Assembly (NCBI RefSeq): GCF_029893355.1
Contig: NZ_JARZAI010000009.1
Span: forward strand, 186,001 to 250,000
Direction: 5' to 3'
From: Kitasatospora sp. MAA4
GTDB lineage: Bacteria > Actinomycetota > Actinomycetes > Streptomycetales > Streptomycetaceae
DNA: 64,000 nt
In this document: in pieces, positions 33,434-41,257 of the stretch
Position numbering within the stretch: the stretch's first letter is position 1
Layout of the letters: each line of letters begins with the position of its first letter
The notes under the pieces: generated by a model
Told to the model about the DNA's origin: nothing
The model's input: the letters and a program-made list of their open reading frames with translations, nothing else
The model's database searches: none
Translations under genes and position numbers: made by a program

Positions 33434-33955
33434 GTGACTCAGAAGTCCCGTCGGGGCGCCGGAGTTGGGATGCTCGTCAGCATCCTCCTCATCTGCGTGC
33501 GCATCCTCACCCAGTGCCACGCCGACGACCCGAGTAGTCCTCACTACACCGTCACCTACCCCTCCGTCACGAAGGCCCGGGAGCTGAAGCCCTGTGACCT
33601 GGCGACCGGGGATGAGGTCAACGCGGCCCTCGGGGCGCCCTCGACAGCCACCGACCTGGCCGCAGAGCCGCCCTTGTACAACACCTGCAACTACCACGAC
33701 GCCACTGGCACCCGTCTGCTCGTTGTCGCCGGCTTGTCCATCGTCGTGGACAAGTGAGCGATACCAGATGCCGTACCGCTCCCGGGCGTCGGCGACCTCG
33801 CCCTGTACGAGAGTGACCTGTCCAGCGGTAGGTTCTGGGTGAACTACGGATCGGCCAGCTTCGTCGTCTCGCTCGCCTACGCCGACCCCCATGACCAGGC
33901 CCTGATCGAAGACCGGCTGACAACGCTGGCGCGTGGCATCACCACCCGGCTCTGA
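33434..33955 (+). pseudogene. DUF3558-like lipoprotein gene with in-frame TGA
   Basis: GTG 33434 with GGAGG at 33423-33427 opens a frame reading a basic start, one hydrophobic segment with a lipobox-like LTQC, and then ELKPCDLATGDEVNAALG, a DUF3558-like core. TGA at 33755-33757 stops it after 107 residues, but the same frame continues open to TGA at 33953-33955 with protein-like sequence (PLPGVGDLALYESDLSSGRF, FVVSLAYADPHDQALIEDRL). Read through, it would be 173 residues, a normal length for the family. This is best explained as a single nonsense change inactivating the gene. A sequencing error or readthrough is less likely. Confidence 0.65.
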
Positions 33956-34098
33956 CGGCTGTGGCCGGCTGGGGGTTCGGAGTGGCGCGCAGCCATCCGA
34001 CCTATGCCTGGCTAGGGCGCGTATTCGGTCGTGATCAAGCAGTGGTTCTGGTGAGGTCTTTGATCCAGAGCATTGCGCCGCGAGGTCGTTGCAACACG

Positions 34099-34251
34099 TG
34101 GTCGGTTTGATAAGGTCGCGAGCAGTTTATGCAGGCGCTCGGCTGGGGTTTCCCAGTCGAGCGTTTTGCGTGGGCGGCCGTTGAGTTCGGCGGCGACCGT
34201 GGTCAGGTGGTCAAAGCTGTGGACGGCCAGGTCGGTCCTCTTGGGGAAGGA
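34099..34251 (-). pseudogene. C-terminal fragment of an IS30 family transposase
   Basis: The minus strand encodes [40 protein letters not shown] and KLLA, the characteristic C-terminal end of IS30 transposases ([20 protein letters not shown]). The DDE core is absent and the frame upstream is unrelated, so only the last 50 or so codons remain. It is the only feature I see in the 440-base gap 33956-34395. It marks an old insertion at the edge of the regulatory-gene cluster that follows. Confidence 0.75.
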
Positions 34252-34395
34252 GGCGTACGCGACTTGAAGCGGTCCTCCGCCGGCCACCGTCAGACGGTGT
34301 GGGGCTGCGGCGTGTTCGCGCCCTTGACGGCCCATCACCCCTGCGGGAGGGTCGAAGCGCAAACGCCTGCAACCGAGTTGGTAGGGGATACGGTC

Positions 34396-34659
34396 ATGCC
34401 GCTAGATTTCGTGGGGATCGACCCGGAAACGGGCGAGGAGGGCTCGCCCACGGTGTGGGTGGACACCGACGCGCACGAGTTCGTGTTCCTGGGCCCGGAC
34501 GCCGAGGAGGCCCTGGTGGCCAAGCTGGCGGGGACCGAGTGGGTGGCCGGGCACAAGACGGGAATCCCCGCCGGGGAGACTCCGATCCGGCTCCCGTTCC
34601 GCATGATCGAGATCATCCGAAAGGCGTGTGATGACGCAGAGCGTGCCGGACTTCAGTGA
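34396..34659 (+). CDS. Small conserved hypothetical protein
   Basis: An 87-aa protein from ATG 34396 with AGGGGA upstream. It is acidic and soluble ([20 protein letters not shown], then [20 protein letters not shown]). I recognise it as the kind of small protein that precedes DUF6879 genes in streptomycetes, but cannot name a domain. Its last 29 bases overlap the start of the DUF6879 gene, so the two are cotranslated. Confidence 0.6.
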   Translation: MPLDFVGIDPETGEEGSPTVWVDTDAHEFVFLGPDAEEALVAKLAGTEWVAGHKTGIPAGETPIRLPFRMIEIIRKACDDAERAGLQ

Positions 34660-35158
34660 GCTGCTGAAGAGCACCCAGCACTCCGCATCCCACCTGGAGA
34701 TGCGCGATGCCTACGGGGTCGCCAGCGAGGCGGCGTCGTTCGAGGCGTTTCAGAAGGGCGTGTGGACCGAGGCCGAGGAGAGGGCCGGACGCAGCACCTG
34801 GCTGGGCCTCATCGCCGACGCCGTCAACCGTGGCGTGGTGCTGCGCCGGGCCCGCATCGTCTCCGAGCCGGTCACGCAGTACATCCGCTTCGAGCACGCC
34901 GGTACCCAGATGAACATCGACGCCGGGGAGCAGATCCGTTGGCTCCCCCGTCGCCGCGCCCTGGGTATTCCGCTGCCCGCGGCGGACTTCTGGCTCTTCG
35001 ACGGCCGGCTCGTGCGCTTCAACATCTTCACGGGTGACGGGGACTGGGCGGACCCGCGCGTCGAGATGCGCGAGGACCTCGCCACGGTGAAGCTCTGCGC
35101 CGACGCGTTCGAACAGGTCTGGGAGCGCGCCACGCCGCACGACCAGTTCACCGTCTAG
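34631..35158 (+). CDS. DUF6879 family protein
   Basis: A 175-aa protein. ATG 34631 is chosen over GTG 34628 because AAAGG is better spaced. SASHLEMRDAYGVASEAASF, WLGLIADAVNRGVVLRRARI, RWLPRRRALGIPLPAADFWL and LVRFNIFTGDG follow the DUF6879 pattern. Such proteins are very often encoded next to DUF5753-type XRE regulators in streptomycetes; they are proposed partners in regulation or toxin-antitoxin-like modules, without a proven activity. The XRE gene starts 17 bases downstream. Confidence 0.78.
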   Translation: MTQSVPDFSELLKSTQHSASHLEMRDAYGVASEAASFEAFQKGVWTEAEERAGRSTWLGLIADAVNRGVVLRRARIVSEPVTQYIRFEHAGTQMNIDAGEQIRWLPRRRALGIPLPAADFWLFDGRLVRFNIFTGDGDWADPRVEMREDLATVKLCADAFEQVWERATPHDQFTV

Positions 35159-35175
35159 TCGCCGCTGGACAGCTC

Positions 35176-36024
35176 ATGCCCGAATCCCCGTCCACCAGCG
35201 CCCAGAACGCGCGTGCCGCACTCGCCGCACGGCTGGCCCACCTGCGCCAGGACGCCGGGATCGACCAACATGAGCTGTCCATGCGCTGCGGCTGGCACGA
35301 CGCCAAGACCTCGCGCATCATCAACGCCAAGGCCCAGCCTTCCGACAGCGACATCCGCACGTGGTGCCGGGCCTGCGGAGCCGAGGACCAGGCCGAGGAC
35401 CTCATCGCCACCGCGCGGGCCGTCGACTCGATGTACATGGAGTGGCGGCGCATCCACCGCGGCGGTCTACGCCGGGTGCAGGAGAAGAGCCTTCGGCAGT
35501 ACGCGACGACCCGCGTGAACAGGGTGTACGTCTCCAACGTCGTGCCGGGCTTCTTCCAGACCGCCGCCTACGCCACCGCGCTGCTCAAGACCATCACCGC
35601 GTTCCAAGGCACCCCGGATGACGTGACCGAAGCCGTTGCGGCCCGGGTTGCCCGCAGCCGCTTCCTCTACGAGGGCAACCACCGCTTCGTCGTGGTGATG
35701 GAGGAGGGCGTCCTACGGCACCGGATCGGCACCCCGGAGACGATGCGAGGTCAGCTCCAGCACCTGCTCACCGTGCTGCCGCTGCCCTCCGTCTCCCTCG
35801 GGATCATCCCGTTCGGTGCCGAGCGGACCGTGTGGCCGCTTGAGGCGTTCTACATGCACGACGACCAGGAGGCGGGGGTGGAGACACTGACCGCCAAGAT
35901 CGAGGTCGTGCAACCGCGTGAACTCCGTGACTACGCACGGGCGTTCGAGCAGTTGGCGAAGATGGCCGTCTACGGGGACGCCGCGAAGGCGCTGATCGTC
36001 ACGGCGGCCGGCTCCTTCTCCTGA
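35176..36024 (+). CDS. XRE regulator with DUF5753 (Scr1-like) domain
   Basis: A 282-aa protein from ATG 35176. The N-terminal helix-turn-helix is RLAHLRQDAGIDQHELSMRC then GWHDAKTSRIINAKAQPSDS. The rest is a DUF5753 domain: QYATTRVNRVYVSNVVPGFF, QTAAYATALL, ARVARSRFLYEGNHRFVVVM, EEGVLRHRIG, VSLGIIPFGAERTVWPLEAF. These pleiotropic streptomycete regulators work with small DUF397 or DUF6879 partners. Here the partner is the gene directly upstream. No DUF397 gene was found. Confidence 0.88.
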   Translation: MPESPSTSAQNARAALAARLAHLRQDAGIDQHELSMRCGWHDAKTSRIINAKAQPSDSDIRTWCRACGAEDQAEDLIATARAVDSMYMEWRRIHRGGLRRVQEKSLRQYATTRVNRVYVSNVVPGFFQTAAYATALLKTITAFQGTPDDVTEAVAARVARSRFLYEGNHRFVVVMEEGVLRHRIGTPETMRGQLQHLLTVLPLPSVSLGIIPFGAERTVWPLEAFYMHDDQEAGVETLTAKIEVVQPRELRDYARAFEQLAKMAVYGDAAKALIVTAAGSFS

Positions 36025-36192
36025 ATTTCCGCAATAACGCGCAAACGCGTTGAGTAGCCACGCCGTTACTCCCTATCGTCGTAGATGTCGCCCCAGCTGA
36101 TAGGGAATCGCCAGGGGCGGACCAACGGCCCCAGTGCACCACCCCGTTGTGTCCTGGGGCCGCTACCACCCCCGACGGTGAGGAGCGGCATC

Positions 36193-36402
36193 GTGTCGAC
36201 GGTCCTTCAGCAGCGGCAACCCGGTCGGAGCCTTCACCGGCAACGACAGTCCGCAGACCCGGCGTACTACGTCGACACCGGCGGCGCTGAGGGAACGGTC
36301 ATCCTCGTCTTCGACGACTCCCGTGCCGCCCGGCGCTCCAGCTTTCTCGCGCAGCTGGCCGCCGGCCAGCGTCGTCGCCGCCGCCGCCGGGAGGGCCAGT
36401 GA
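36193..36402 (+). CDS. Small basic hypothetical protein
   Basis: A 69-aa protein from GTG 36193, with AGGAG at 36181-36185. The middle (AYYVDTGGAEGTVILVFDDS) has some secondary-structure character, and the C-terminus ends in a run of arginines (RRRRRRREGQ), suggesting nucleic acid or membrane binding. I recognise no family. GTGA at its end overlaps the start of a 35-codon ORF. Confidence 0.45.
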   Translation: MSTVLQQRQPGRSLHRQRQSADPAYYVDTGGAEGTVILVFDDSRAARRSSFLAQLAAGQRRRRRRREGQ

Positions 36403-36506
36403 CCGTCGACCCCGAGGACGTCCCGGCTACCGCTGTGCACCCGGCGGCCACGTGGCCGGCCTGTATGTGCAGCCAGCATGGCGGACGCCTTGCAACCACC
36501 ACCTAG
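36399..36506 (+). CDS. Tiny ORF (35 aa), possibly the start of a longer broken gene
   Basis: GTG 36399 overlaps the previous TGA (GTGA), a coupling typical of real streptomycete genes. The product starts MTVDPEDVPATAVHPAATWP and contains CMC, then ends at TAG 36504-36506. After the TAG the same frame stays open for 53 codons and runs into the 44-aa peptide that begins at GTG 36666. The unit may therefore be one gene with an amber codon, or a real 35-aa peptide. No family was recognised. Confidence 0.4.
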   Translation: MTVDPEDVPATAVHPAATWPACMCSQHGGRLATTT

Positions 36507-36665
36507 TTCTCCGCCCGGTCACTCAGGCCGCCGGGCGGTGCACAACTGGCGCCGGTCGAATGCGTCTCCACGGCGCCCGCCACCGACTCCCAGCCGGAGC
36601 ATGACGAACTCCTTGGCTGGGCAGCACCACACGGCAGCATCCGCACCTACCGAAGGAGCACCATC

Positions 36666-36800
36666 GTGATCACGACTGCAGCCGGAGGGGGAGGCGGCGG
36701 GGGTAACCCCGACACCGTCCCCGGACAGCCCTGGACGCCGCCCCCGCCGCCTCCCCCGGACGGTGGGCCGCCCCCCGGTGACGGAGGCCGCCGCAAGTGA
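36666..36800 (+). CDS. 44-aa Gly/Pro-rich peptide coupled to a methyltransferase
   Basis: GTG 36666 has a strong AAGGAG at 36653-36658, spaced seven bases. The 44 residues are a short MITTAA start, seven glycines, NPDTVPGQPW, a run of prolines, and DGGPPPGDGGRRK. There is no signal peptide and no Cys or Ser; one Trp, three Thr, two Asn/Asp-type positions and three more Asp are the possible modification sites. GTGA joins its stop to the start of the PIMT-like methyltransferase. The peptide could be a substrate of that enzyme, a leader peptide, or a structural remnant. Confidence 0.5.
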   Translation: MITTAAGGGGGGGNPDTVPGQPWTPPPPPPPDGGPPPGDGGRRK

Positions 36801-37945
36801 CTGACGCTCTATTCGAGGGAACGGACCGCCCCGGCCACGCGTTGGGGCGGTTCCTCCTCGCCTCCGGCACGTTGACTTCCGACTGGGTGCCGGCCTTCGC
36901 CGCGGTGCCCCGACACCTTTTTCTGCCCGACCTGTTCTGGGCGTACGACATGACCACCGGCACCAGCGTGGCCATCAACAAGGCCACCGACCCCGCAGGA
37001 TGGTTGGCGGCAGCCGAAGCGGACATCCCGATCGTCACCCAGTGGGACGACGGCGACCACCAGGGCGAGCAGCCCGGCGCTGTTTCCACCTCCTCCGCGT
37101 CCATGCCGTCCGTCGTGGCCGCCATGCTCGCGGACCTGGACGTGGAACCGGGGATGCGGGTGTATGAGGGGGGCACCGGCACCGGCTGGAACGCCGCACT
37201 CCTGGCGCACCGCCTCGGCGACCAGAACATCGTCACCGCCGAAATCGACCGCGGGATGGCGGCGAGAGCAAAATCCAGCCTGCACCGCGCCGGACTCAAC
37301 CTGGTCGTGCACGTCGGCGACGCCCTCAAAGGCTGGCCCGGCGCCGGACCGTACGACCGCACCATCGTGACGTTCGGTCTGCGGGAAATGCCGTTCGCGC
37401 TGATCGCCCAGACCAAGCCGGGCGGCGTCATCCTCGCCCCGTTCGGCACCCACTACTCCACCGATGACGCCCTCGTACGCCTCATCGTCACCGCCGACGG
37501 CACCGCCTCGGGCCCGTTCCTGCGCCCGGTGGCGTTCATGAAGGCGCGCTCACAGCGTCACGTCTGGACTGCTCCGCAGGACATGCCGGCTGTCGAGTCA
37601 ACGACCTCCATCCCCTGGATCGGGCACGGCCAGTTCGACCCGTACCCGTTCGTGCTGGGGCTGCGACTGCCCACCGTCACCCACGCCGTCCAGGCCCACG
37701 AGAACGGCCGGACGTTGTGGCTCTACTCGCTCTCCGGCTCGTCGTGGGCGTCCGCGACCTACCGGGACGGCGCGCCGACCGCGGTACGCCAGGCAGGACC
37801 GCGGCGGCTGTGGGAAGAGTTCGAGGCGGCGCACCGCTGGTGGGTGGAGAACGGCGAACCGGGTCTTGGCCGACTCGGGCTGACGGTAGATTCCGACGGT
37901 CAGTTGGCGTGGCTGGACGATCCGGCGAACTGCTGGTCGATCTGA
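36797..37945 (+). CDS. PIMT-like O-methyltransferase
   Basis: A 382-aa protein from GTG 36797, overlapping the peptide stop. The protein-L-isoaspartate methyltransferase fold is clear: FAAVPRHLFLPDLFWAYDM, IVTQWDDGDHQGEQPGAVST, SSASMPSVVAAMLADLDV and the SAM site MRVYEGGTGTGWNAALLAHR. Then come VTAEIDRGMA, PYDRTIVTFGLREMPFALIA and TKPGGVILAPFGTHYST. The usual motif I (EIGTGTGY) reads EGGTGTGW. The C-terminal 150 residues are an extension found in actinobacterial members, including methyltransferases of RiPP systems (FxLD and ATP-grasp types). No grasp enzyme, lanthionine synthetase or protease is near, so its substrate is open. Confidence 0.8.
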   Translation: MTDALFEGTDRPGHALGRFLLASGTLTSDWVPAFAAVPRHLFLPDLFWAYDMTTGTSVAINKATDPAGWLAAAEADIPIVTQWDDGDHQGEQPGAVSTSSASMPSVVAAMLADLDVEPGMRVYEGGTGTGWNAALLAHRLGDQNIVTAEIDRGMAARAKSSLHRAGLNLVVHVGDALKGWPGAGPYDRTIVTFGLREMPFALIAQTKPGGVILAPFGTHYSTDDALVRLIVTADGTASGPFLRPVAFMKARSQRHVWTAPQDMPAVESTTSIPWIGHGQFDPYPFVLGLRLPTVTHAVQAHENGRTLWLYSLSGSSWASATYRDGAPTAVRQAGPRRLWEEFEAAHRWWVENGEPGLGRLGLTVDSDGQLAWLDDPANCWSI

Positions 37946-38162
37946 GGGAGGACCCGGTGAACCGCAGCACGGCGCCCACGTCAACCCGGACGCCCCAAGG
38001 CTCATCCTGGAGTGGGACGGCTTCGCGTGGCAGCCGGTCAACGTCGCCGAGAACTACCCAGCGGCTTGCCGGGCGGTCAACCACTCCGAGGCGGCGCGGG
38101 CGGTGCCCGTGCCGGGGTATTCGCCAGTGAAGGGTGGTGGTGGTCGCCACCGGCGCCGGTAG
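37944..38162 (+). pseudogene. DUF6087-like small gene lacking a start
   Basis: A frame open from the methyltransferase stop to TAG 38160-38162 reads QHGAHVNPDAPRLILEWDGF, AWQPVNVAENYPAA, matching small DUF6087-type streptomycete proteins as I recall them. There is no ATG, GTG or TTG between the upstream in-frame stop and this segment, so the 5' part is lost or frameshifted. A GTG at 37958 opens a different, Arg/Ser/Thr-rich frame that looks non-coding. Confidence 0.4.
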
Positions 38163-38454
38163 GAAAATCGCACGTTGAAGCCCGGCGCCTCCAGCTCCAG
38201 GTGCCGGGCTGCGGGCTGCGGGGTCAGCGTCCGGCGCCGACGCGCGTGGCCACGGGGATGACGCCACCTCGGGAGTCGACACCCGGCGACAGGTCAGTGA
38301 CGCAGCAACCGTTCAGCGAGAGCGGAGGCGTCCCCGTCTGTGGCGTTGTGGCGCAGGTCGGCCACCAAGGTCGGAGGAGAGGCGGATGGACTCGACGTCG
38401 TCTGTCACACCACGATGGTCTGACCAGCATTACACCGGCAGGTGGGTGAACCAA
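38163..38454. other. Gap with a possible broken small ORF
   Basis: The gap holds no intact gene. On the minus strand, GTG 38408 opens MTDDVESIRLSSDL, and the reading VADLRHNATDGDASALAERL continues to TGA 38294-38296 only if one base is removed near 38373. This may be a frameshifted small gene or chance. Nothing else was recognised. Confidence 0.25.
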
Positions 38455-39663
38455 CTAGTCGTCGATCGCCTGGTAGGCGGAGGTCCAGAAGTCGCGGCAG
38501 ACGTCCGGCGGGTGGGGCGAGGTCCAGTTCCGCTGGGTCAGCAGGACGGTGACCAGCTCCTCGCGCGGATCGGTGGACCAGGACGTGCCGAGGCCGCCGT
38601 CCCAGCCGAACCGTCCGACCGGCGCGGCCGGGTCGGTCCGCCGGGTGGCCACCGAGAGGCCGAAGCCCCAGCCGTGGCCGGCGAAGTAGTCGGCGAACGG
38701 CCCGGACTGCGGCTTCTGCGCTGGTGTCAGCTGGTCGGTGACCATGGTCTCGACCGAGGGGCGGGAGAGGATCCGGTGGCTGCCGTACCGGCCGTGCGCC
38801 AGCATCATCCGGCCGAAGGCGAGGAAGTCGTCGGCGGTGGAGACCAGCCCGCCGCCGCCCGAGGGGAAGGCCGGCGGACGGCTCCAGTCGCCGCCGGCCG
38901 CCTCGTCGTAGACGGTCAGGGCGCCGGTCGCGGGGTCGGCCGCGTAGCTGGTGGCAAGCCGGTGCAGCTGGTCGGCGGGTACCGAGAAGCCGGTGTCCCG
39001 CATGCCGAGCGGCTCGAAGACCCGCTCCCGCAGGAAGGCCTCGAACGGCTGCCCCGCAGCGCGCGCGATCAGCACGCCGAGCACGTCCGAGCCGGTGTTG
39101 TACATCCACCGCTCGCCGGGCTGGTGGATCAGCGGCAGCGTGCCCAGGCGCCGGATCCACTCGTCCGGCGCGGGCGGCACGGACGGGCGCGGCGGACCCT
39201 GGCCCAGCTCCAGCTCGTCGGCGGCCCGCTGGATCGGGTACGTCCCGGGAGGGGCCATCACGACGCCGAAGCCCATCCGGAAGGTCAGCAGGTCGCGCAC
39301 GGTGATCGGCCGGTGGGCTGGGACGGTGTCGTCCAGCCGCGCGTCCAGGCTGCTCAGCACCCGGCGGCCGGCCAGCTCGGGCAGCAGCCCGTCCACCGGG
39401 TCGTCCAGCCGCAGCCGGCACTCCTCGACCAGGATCATGGCCGCCACGGCGGTGACCGGCTTGGTCATCGAGGCGACCCGGAAGAGCGTGTCCCGGGCGA
39501 CGGGAGTGCCGCCGACCGCCTGCACACCGAGCGTCTCGACGTGCACCTCCCCGCGACGGGCGACCAGCGCGACCAGCCCGGGCACCTGGCCGGGCCCGAC
39601 GTGGCGCGCCAGGGTGTCGCGCATCCGCGCCAGCCTGCTCCCGGAGAGTCCGCCGTCACCCAT
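38455..39663 (-). CDS. Beta-lactamase-family serine hydrolase (class C-like esterase/peptidase)
   Basis: A 402-aa protein from ATG 39663 with GAGGAAGGG upstream. It has the SxxK motif in FRVASMTKPVTAVAAM, the YxN-type motif in WMYNTGSDVLGVLI, and the third-motif region HGWGFGLSVATR. No signal peptide is seen, so it is probably cytoplasmic; relatives act as esterases or D-aminopeptidases rather than true beta-lactamases. GGGGLVSTADDFLAFGRMML is a further family signature. It is a single gene, separated from the upstream lipoprotein gene by a terminator. Confidence 0.85.
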   Translation of the reverse strand: MGDGGLSGSRLARMRDTLARHVGPGQVPGLVALVARRGEVHVETLGVQAVGGTPVARDTLFRVASMTKPVTAVAAMILVEECRLRLDDPVDGLLPELAGRRVLSSLDARLDDTVPAHRPITVRDLLTFRMGFGVVMAPPGTYPIQRAADELELGQGPPRPSVPPAPDEWIRRLGTLPLIHQPGERWMYNTGSDVLGVLIARAAGQPFEAFLRERVFEPLGMRDTGFSVPADQLHRLATSYAADPATGALTVYDEAAGGDWSRPPAFPSGGGGLVSTADDFLAFGRMMLAHGRYGSHRILSRPSVETMVTDQLTPAQKPQSGPFADYFAGHGWGFGLSVATRRTDPAAPVGRFGWDGGLGTSWSTDPREELVTVLLTQRNWTSPHPPDVCRDFWTSAYQAIDD

Positions 39664-39783
39664 GAGCCCTTCCTCTCCTTGGTCACCCCACCCGCTACGT
39701 TGAGTCATCCTGGCAGCGTTCGGCAGAGAGCCCGGGCTTCTGCGGGCCGTGTCGCGGGCGACACGGGACCCGGGGCGCAGCAC

Positions 39784-39817
39784 TGCGCCCCTCCTTCCGT
39801 GGGGAAGAAGGGGCGCA
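39784..39817 (-). terminator. Terminator downstream of the lipoprotein gene
   Basis: TGCGCCCCT (39784-39792) and AGGGGCGCA (39809-39817) form the base of a hairpin continued by CTTCC/GGAAG. It lies 19 bases after the lipoprotein stop. Confidence 0.75.
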
Positions 39818-39835
39818 GCGGTCGGTGGGTCGTGC

Positions 39836-41104
39836 TCAGGCGCCCGCACCCGCACCGGAGTTGAGCAGGCTCTTGATCTGGTCGTAGCCGAGGCCCGCGT
39901 CGGTGGCCGACTTGATGTCCTGCGCGGTCAGACCGTCCGCGGTCAGCTCCTTGACCTGGGCGTCGGTCAGCGGCGCTGCCGGGGTGTGCCGGCCGGCGGC
40001 ACCCAGCCCCTTCGGTGCGAGCAGCGCCATGGCGTTGTTCAGGTCCGCCGTGGTGACCGCGACGGCGCCGGAAGGGGCCTGGAGGGTGGGGGAGTCGGTG
40101 CCGAAGGCGACCTTCACCGGCAGGTGGACGTTCGGGGTGGACTTCTTGTCCAGCAGCGCCATGTCGAAGCCGATCGAGGAGACCGTCCCGTTCTTGATGA
40201 ACAGGTCCACCGCGAAGGTGCGGTCGGGGAGGTCGGCCGGGGCCGAGCCGGGCAGCTTGTCCAGCCCGGGGATGCCCTTGGCCACCGGCGGGATCGACTT
40301 CAGCAGGTCGTTGGCGAGCTGACGGGACGGCGCGCTGACGACGATGTGCTCGGCGCCGTCCGTCGTGCCCTTGTCCTCGAACGTGGCGTTGCGGGACAGC
40401 ACGTCCTTGACGGTGTTCAGCAGGTTCTTCGCCGTCTTCGGGTCCATCGACGGCAGTGCGGAGGGCTGGCCCGACGGCTGAGCCGCGCCGCCCTTGGCGG
40501 CGTTTCCGGCGAGGCCCTTGGAGAAGTCCGTGACGGTCTTCTCGTCGAACGAGACCCACTGGCCCGTCAGGACGTCCTTGACCACCTTGAGGCCGTCCGG
40601 CAGTTCGCCCGCGGTCTGCTGGAACTTCGCCGGGTCCTGGCCCGCGACCTTGGCGATCCCGGCCGCATCGGCGTGCAGGTAGGTGGTGGCGCCGAGCTGG
40701 CGCACCTCGATGAGCGGGGCGCCGCCGTTGGCCGTCACGGCGTAGGAGAGGTTGACCGACTTGTCCAGCGCCTGGTTGCCGCCCTGGCCGTTCTGCTTGG
40801 CCAGCTCCTTCAGCGGCTTGTCGGAGCTGATCGCGACAGCGACGCCCAGGCCGGACAGGGCGTCGGCGTTCTTCTGCTCGATCTTCTCGCCGGTGGCCGT
40901 GCCGTAGGCCATGATCTGCGAGGCCGACGCGTCCAGCGACAGCTTGGCGCTGAAGGCCTTGCCGTCGCCCAGCTTGCCGAACGCGTCCGAGACCTTCTGG
41001 GCAGCGGTGAGCTGCTTCACTGCGCCACAGGCCGTCAGGCCCGCGGCGAGGACGGAGGTACAGGCGGCGGCAACCAGGGTGGCACGAACGGTCCTGCGTA
41101 TCAC
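39836..41104 (-). CDS. Secreted lipoprotein of unknown function
   Basis: A 422-aa protein, taken from GTG 41104. It has a lipoprotein signal: basic start (IRRTVRATLVAAACTSV) and lipobox LTAC at about residue 26. The mature part has a repeated pattern of an Ala/Ser/Lys-rich domain (KVSDAFGKLGDGKAFSAKLS) resembling LppX/LprG-type lipid-binding lipoproteins, but the match is weak. The C-terminal 50 residues (LTDAQVKELTADGLTAQDIK) form a small helical unit. AGGAG lies 16 bases from the GTG, which is long, so the true start may be a few codons upstream at a non-standard codon. Confidence 0.6.
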   Translation of the reverse strand: MIRRTVRATLVAAACTSVLAAGLTACGAVKQLTAAQKVSDAFGKLGDGKAFSAKLSLDASASQIMAYGTATGEKIEQKNADALSGLGVAVAISSDKPLKELAKQNGQGGNQALDKSVNLSYAVTANGGAPLIEVRQLGATTYLHADAAGIAKVAGQDPAKFQQTAGELPDGLKVVKDVLTGQWVSFDEKTVTDFSKGLAGNAAKGGAAQPSGQPSALPSMDPKTAKNLLNTVKDVLSRNATFEDKGTTDGAEHIVVSAPSRQLANDLLKSIPPVAKGIPGLDKLPGSAPADLPDRTFAVDLFIKNGTVSSIGFDMALLDKKSTPNVHLPVKVAFGTDSPTLQAPSGAVAVTTADLNNAMALLAPKGLGAAGRHTPAAPLTDAQVKELTADGLTAQDIKSATDAGLGYDQIKSLLNSGAGAGA

Positions 41105-41257
41105 GGTGTTGATGGGAGCTCTCCTGAGGGACTGTGAACGGGTACTGCGGGGTGGCGCGACCAAGGGAACCACAGGCCTCCGGGCTCGCGCACACCATTT
41201 GGGTGCGCTTGCTGTTGCACGGTCAGTGGGGTGGTGACCAGGTAGCCTGAGGGGACG

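Noticed and set aside
36478..36669. A 63-codon frame overlapping the tiny ORFs
   Set aside because: Pro/Ser/Arg-rich with no ribosome binding site; a better coupled frame covers the same bases.
38294..38408. Small minus-strand gene reading MTDDVESIRLSS and VADLRHNATDGDA with a frameshift
   Set aside because: Too short and dependent on removing one base; recorded only as a possibility in the gap entry.
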